In this document: piece by piece, positions 61,364 to 64,000 of the stretch
How positions within the stretch are numbered: position 1 is the first letter of the stretch
Layout of the letters: each line of letters starts with the position of its first letter
Assembly (NCBI RefSeq): GCF_000429925.1
Contig: NZ_AUCU01000017.1
Location: forward strand, 60,206-124,205
DNA from: Desulfatirhabdium butyrativorans DSM 18734
Lineage (GTDB): Bacteria > Desulfobacterota > Desulfobacteria > Desulfobacterales > Desulfatirhabdiaceae
Length of the DNA stretch: 64,000 nt
Direction: 5' to 3'
The notes under the pieces: model-generated
Told to the model about the DNA's origin: nothing
The model's database searches: none
What the model saw: only the letters and a program-made list of their open reading frames with translations
Made by a program: the position numbers and the translations under genes

Positions 61364-61615
61364 ACGATGCCTCTCCTTGGGGCGGGGTGATGAGTCGCTT
61401 GCGCTCCAGAATCGCGCTGATCTGCGCTTCGCTCAGGGTATTACTCTCGATGGCCAGCGAGCCGTGGATGGTGCGGATGCGGTTGATGCGCCGCAGCCGC
61501 AAGGCTCTGGCCTGATCGGTGAGCACGGTCAATCGCCCGATGGCCTCGCTGATACCCGATTCAGGATCTCGGGGATGATCGTGTAGAGCGGCTGGTAGGT
61601 GGAGGAATTACTCAT
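61320..61615 (-). pseudogene. Broken Fic-family gene, N-terminal fragment
   Basis: The ATG at 61615 overlaps the four-helix gene stop (ATGA). The frame reads MSNSSTYQPLYTIIPEILNRV, then shifts by one base near 61555, after which SEAIGRLTVLTDQARALRLRR and RIRTIHGSLAIESNTLSE continue the Fic N-terminus. Homology ends near 61375 at the edge of moaE. The catalytic HxFxxGNGR motif is lost. Confidence 0.7.
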
Positions 61616-62253
61616 GACTGGTTCCTCCGCTTGGCGGTGCGAACGCGGAATAACCGTTCGGTGAAGCCGCCTTTGTTTTCAAAATCCTGCGCCAGGCGTT
61701 CGACCTGGCGGTCGAGGAGGGCACAGGCCACTGCCAGCAAGGTCAGGGCTGCGTTGGCGGAAAGCTCGGGATAGATCTTGGTGGACAGTATGGAGGTTGT
61801 GGACTCGGTGGACGAATCGGGTTCTGGCCCACACTGTCCACTCGTTCCACAAAGTCTACCTTTTTTCGCCACCGCCACCACCCAGGCCGCCACCTCGTCG
61901 GCAGTCGTGCAACGCCGGTCGATCAGCCCCTGCCGCAGCGGATTTTCCCGCTCCCACTGCGCCAGTCCCCGCTGCCTCAGAAAATCTTCATAGTCGAGCT
62001 TCAACTCCTCCAGACTGGCGAGGGCCACTTGGGTGAGCTTGAGTTCGGTCTTCTTTGATGTCGCCGAAGCCTGCGAGCCTTCGGCAATGTTCTGCACCCC
62101 GCTGCGCGCTGCCTGCACCATCTGATCCCGCGTGCGGCTGAATTTGTCGATATAGCGGTCGCAAAACCGCACCGTCACGTCGTAAACCAGTCGCGCCAAC
62201 TGAAAGCTCTTGAGTTTGCGGTAACCACCGTGTTTGGGGATCAGCTCAGACAT
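61612..62253 (-). CDS. Four-helix-bundle suffix-domain protein
   Basis: 213 residues. The N-terminal half (YRKLKSFQLARLVYDVTVRF, MVQAARSGVQNIAEGSQA, TELKLTQVALASLEELKLDYEDFL) is the four-helix bundle family; a C-terminal suffix with ANAALTLLAVACALLDRQVERL follows. Function unknown; such genes often precede fic. It starts 3 bases after the XRE gene and overlaps the broken fic. Confidence 0.85.
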   Translation of the reverse strand: MSELIPKHGGYRKLKSFQLARLVYDVTVRFCDRYIDKFSRTRDQMVQAARSGVQNIAEGSQASATSKKTELKLTQVALASLEELKLDYEDFLRQRGLAQWERENPLRQGLIDRRCTTADEVAAWVVAVAKKGRLCGTSGQCGPEPDSSTESTTSILSTKIYPELSANAALTLLAVACALLDRQVERLAQDFENKGGFTERLFRVRTAKRRNQS

Positions 62254-62256
62254 CGT

Positions 62257-62502
62257 TCATTTCTCATACGACGGCACGAAGAAAAACGAATGGCTCACGC
62301 GAAGGCGCGTGAAGACAATATGCACACAAAAGGCCTTGAATTGCGTTCTCGCCAGTTTGAAGGGAACCGTTTTGCTGTTTTCCCAGCGGTTGATCGTGGA
62401 AAAGCCCACGCCCAGTTCATGGGCCAGCTCTCCCTGGTTGAGCCCCAGTTGCTGGCGGACTTCTTTGACCGTCTCTGCAAAATTTTCCGGTGCCCTTGCC
62501 AT
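62257..62502 (-). CDS. XRE-type helix-turn-helix regulator
   Basis: 81 residues from MARAPENFAETVKEVRQQL. LGLNQGELAHELGVGFSTINRWENSK is a clear helix-turn-helix of the Cro/CI type. The tail (VHIVFTRLRVSHSFFFV) is unlike typical relatives and may be altered. Likely regulator of the downstream genes. The gap 62503-62701 shows no further gene. Confidence 0.75.
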   Translation of the reverse strand: MARAPENFAETVKEVRQQLGLNQGELAHELGVGFSTINRWENSKTVPFKLARTQFKAFCVHIVFTRLRVSHSFFFVPSYEK

Positions 62503-62701
62503 ATCGGTTGGCCTCAATTCCTGGGGCGCCACCAATTCATCGGCGGCGAGCGAACGCAATTTGCCCAACGTAGAATTACGACCCTTACAAATAGCAGGTG
62601 ACAACGCATGTGAAAAGCGAGAAATTGGCGCTTGTCCTTGGAGGGTGTGGCGACCTGATGCAAAACAGCCTCGTATTTTCACGAATGGGAATCGAATCGG
62701 C

Positions 62702-63871
62702 CTACCTGTCCGGCAGCTCCGTGCCGCGACTCATAATCTCGATGTAGCCCGTATAGCTGAACAGGCGGTTGCGTCTCTGGGCGGTCAGCTCTTTGACGAT
62801 ACCCAGCTGTTCCAGGTGGCCGAGCGCCTTGTTTACCGTGGCCGGAGTGATGCCGGTCTTCTCCACCAATAAGCCCGAGGTGGCAATGGGGTGCTCCATC
62901 AACGCCCGATGAACCTGCAAGGTGGATGCCGCTGCCCGTCCGAGGCCGCTGATCTTGTTGCGGTCCTGGTTCGACAGGTCGAGAAGCTGCTGGGCCGTTT
63001 CCACCGCCTGGGTGGCGGTGACGATAACCGCCTCGGCGAAGAAGTCGAGCCAGGCTTCCCAGTCGCCGGTCATATGCACGTTGTTGAGCAACTCGTAGTA
63101 ATACTGGCGGTGTGTCTTGAAATGGAGGCTGAGGTAGAGTATCGGCTCCCGCAGTACCTTCTGTTCGCACAGGAGCAACGCGATCAACAGACGACCGAGA
63201 CGGCCGTTACCGTCCAGAAATGGGTGGATCGTCTCGAACTGCACATGGGCCAGCGCTGCCTTGAGCAGCACCGGGGTCGGCTCCGGCTTGTCGTGGAGGA
63301 AAAGCTCCAGCTTGCTCATGCACTCCAGTACCTCTTCGGCAGGCGGCGGAACGAAGGCCGCGTTGCCCGGCCGGGTGCCACCGATCCAGTTCTGGCTGCG
63401 TCTAAACTCGCCAGGGGTCTGATTGCTGCCCCGGCCCTTGGTCAGCAGCACACCGTGGATCTCACGGAACAGCCGCAGCGACAGCGGCAACCCTTCCTTC
63501 AGCAGACGCAGGCCATGGTCGAGGGCCGCAACATAGTTACTGACCTCCCGCACGTCATCCAGAGGCACACCGGGTTCCTGATCCAGCTCAAACAACAGCA
63601 GGTCGGAAAGCGACGATTGTGTTCCCTCGATCATGGAGGAGAGTACCGCCTCCTTGCGGACGTACATATAAAGAAACAGCGAGGTGTCCGGCAACAGAGT
63701 CGAGACGCTGTCCAGCCTTCCGAGCGCCAGCAGCGCCTGGTCGAACTTGTTGCGCAGCTCCGGCGTCCAATCGATTGGTGGACATGGCGGAAGCGGCGCG
63801 GGTACGAAGGCCTGGACCTTCTCACCCACCGTCGATATGGTCACGTATCTGCCTTGGAGTTCTCGCTTCAT
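62702..63871 (-). CDS. Fic family protein (AMPylase-type)
   Basis: 389 residues. Catalytic motif HPFLDGNGRLGR at 216-227; inhibitory motif SxxxEG at 78-83 (SSMIEG) upstream, so it is the self-inhibited class. A winged-helix C-terminus (LMEHPIATSGLLVEKTGITPATVNKALGHLEQLGIVKEL) could bind DNA. It would transfer AMP or another nucleotide phosphate to a protein; the target is unknown. Confidence 0.9.
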   Translation of the reverse strand: MKRELQGRYVTISTVGEKVQAFVPAPLPPCPPIDWTPELRNKFDQALLALGRLDSVSTLLPDTSLFLYMYVRKEAVLSSMIEGTQSSLSDLLLFELDQEPGVPLDDVREVSNYVAALDHGLRLLKEGLPLSLRLFREIHGVLLTKGRGSNQTPGEFRRSQNWIGGTRPGNAAFVPPPAEEVLECMSKLELFLHDKPEPTPVLLKAALAHVQFETIHPFLDGNGRLGRLLIALLLCEQKVLREPILYLSLHFKTHRQYYYELLNNVHMTGDWEAWLDFFAEAVIVTATQAVETAQQLLDLSNQDRNKISGLGRAAASTLQVHRALMEHPIATSGLLVEKTGITPATVNKALGHLEQLGIVKELTAQRRNRLFSYTGYIEIMSRGTELPDR

Positions 63872-63884
63872 CCTGTCTGCCTCG

Positions 63885-63900
63885 AACCTAAAATAAGGTT
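63885..63900. promoter_or_regulatory. Palindrome upstream of fic, candidate operator
   Basis: AACCT-aaaata-AGGTT, a perfect 5-bp dyad 14 bases before the fic start. The winged-helix tail of Fic could act here as autorepressor; this is inference. Confidence 0.45.
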
Positions 63901-63923
63901 CATCTTTATTTTATTCTAATGTG

Positions 63924-63947
63924 AAAAACCTTGCCCTCAGGGCAAGG
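63924..63947 (-). terminator. Intrinsic terminator of an upstream minus-strand gene
   Basis: On the minus strand, stem ccttgccct / agggcaagg followed by TTTTT. It should end a transcript entering from beyond 64000. Confidence 0.7.
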
Positions 63948-64000
63948 TCAGAGTTCAGCGGCTTTGCCGTCTGAACGACTCAGTGGTACACCGCAAGATT

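Overview
The window looks like the chromosome of an anaerobic, sulfate-reducer-type Desulfobacterota bacterium. This is inferred from gene content, not from a marker gene: a heterodisulfide-reductase/methylenetetrahydrofolate-reductase cluster (HdrA, HdrCB, MvhD, MetF, MetV), a TusA-like protein, a probable selenoprotein, sigma-54 control, many PAS histidine kinases, and phenylacetate-CoA ligase and MaoC genes. Coding is dense on both strands with frequent ATGA stop/start overlaps. I saw no rRNA, tRNA, integrase, transposase gene or CRISPR array.

Layout. 1-2.4 kb: end of a DUF294-type protein, a cytidylate-kinase-like protein and an SPL-type radical SAM protein. 2.5-17.8 kb: a ten-gene minus-strand operon of defence type. 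It holds a DUF499 ATPase, a four-helix-bundle protein, an unknown protein, an AAA ATPase with a TOPRIM-like partner, a DUF1156 DNA methylase broken by one frameshift, an AlbA_2 protein, a ParA-like protein lacking the P-loop lysine, and a PLD-SNF2 helicase. 18-24 kb: relics and repeats around an orphan GspF, a PqqD-like protein, a DUF4143 ATPase, a GNAT enzyme and PaaK. 24.2-36.8 kb: a long minus-strand redox operon, tusA-like - hdrCB(Sec) - metF - hdrA - mvhD - metV - metF, followed by a response regulator, two ACT-like proteins, a PAS kinase and a receiver-kinase. A sigma-54 promoter precedes it, with a divergent sigma-54 activator gene. 36.8-45.7 kb: MBL-fold hydrolase, MaoC hydratase, citrate synthase, an NlpC/P60 protein with a barrel-like tail, and an unknown membrane protein. 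45.8-56 kb: holA, pyk, two transporters, and a CHASE4 histidine kinase coupled to an MscS channel. 56-61.4 kb: cold-shock protein, archease, RtcB, UppP, phosphohexomutase and MoaE-like protein. 61.3-64 kb: broken fic, four-helix-bundle gene, XRE regulator and an intact fic.

How the genes work together. HdrA, MvhD and HdrCB are expected to form an electron-bifurcating or electron-confurcating module feeding MetF/MetV, the methylene-THF step of the Wood-Ljungdahl pathway. An in-frame TGA with a SECIS-like hairpin indicates that one iron-sulfur ligand of HdrCB is selenocysteine. The kinases and regulators at the operon end, with the divergent activator, probably tune it to redox or carbon state. 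The defence operon combines a DNA methylase, ATPases and a nuclease-helicase, like known DUF1156/DUF499 anti-phage neighbourhoods, but carries extra embedded modules.

Repeats are unusually rich. There are three families of degenerate 7-base tandem repeats, a composite module next to one family, at least three copies of a ~120 bp MITE-like palindromic element, and one diverged 140 bp direct repeat.
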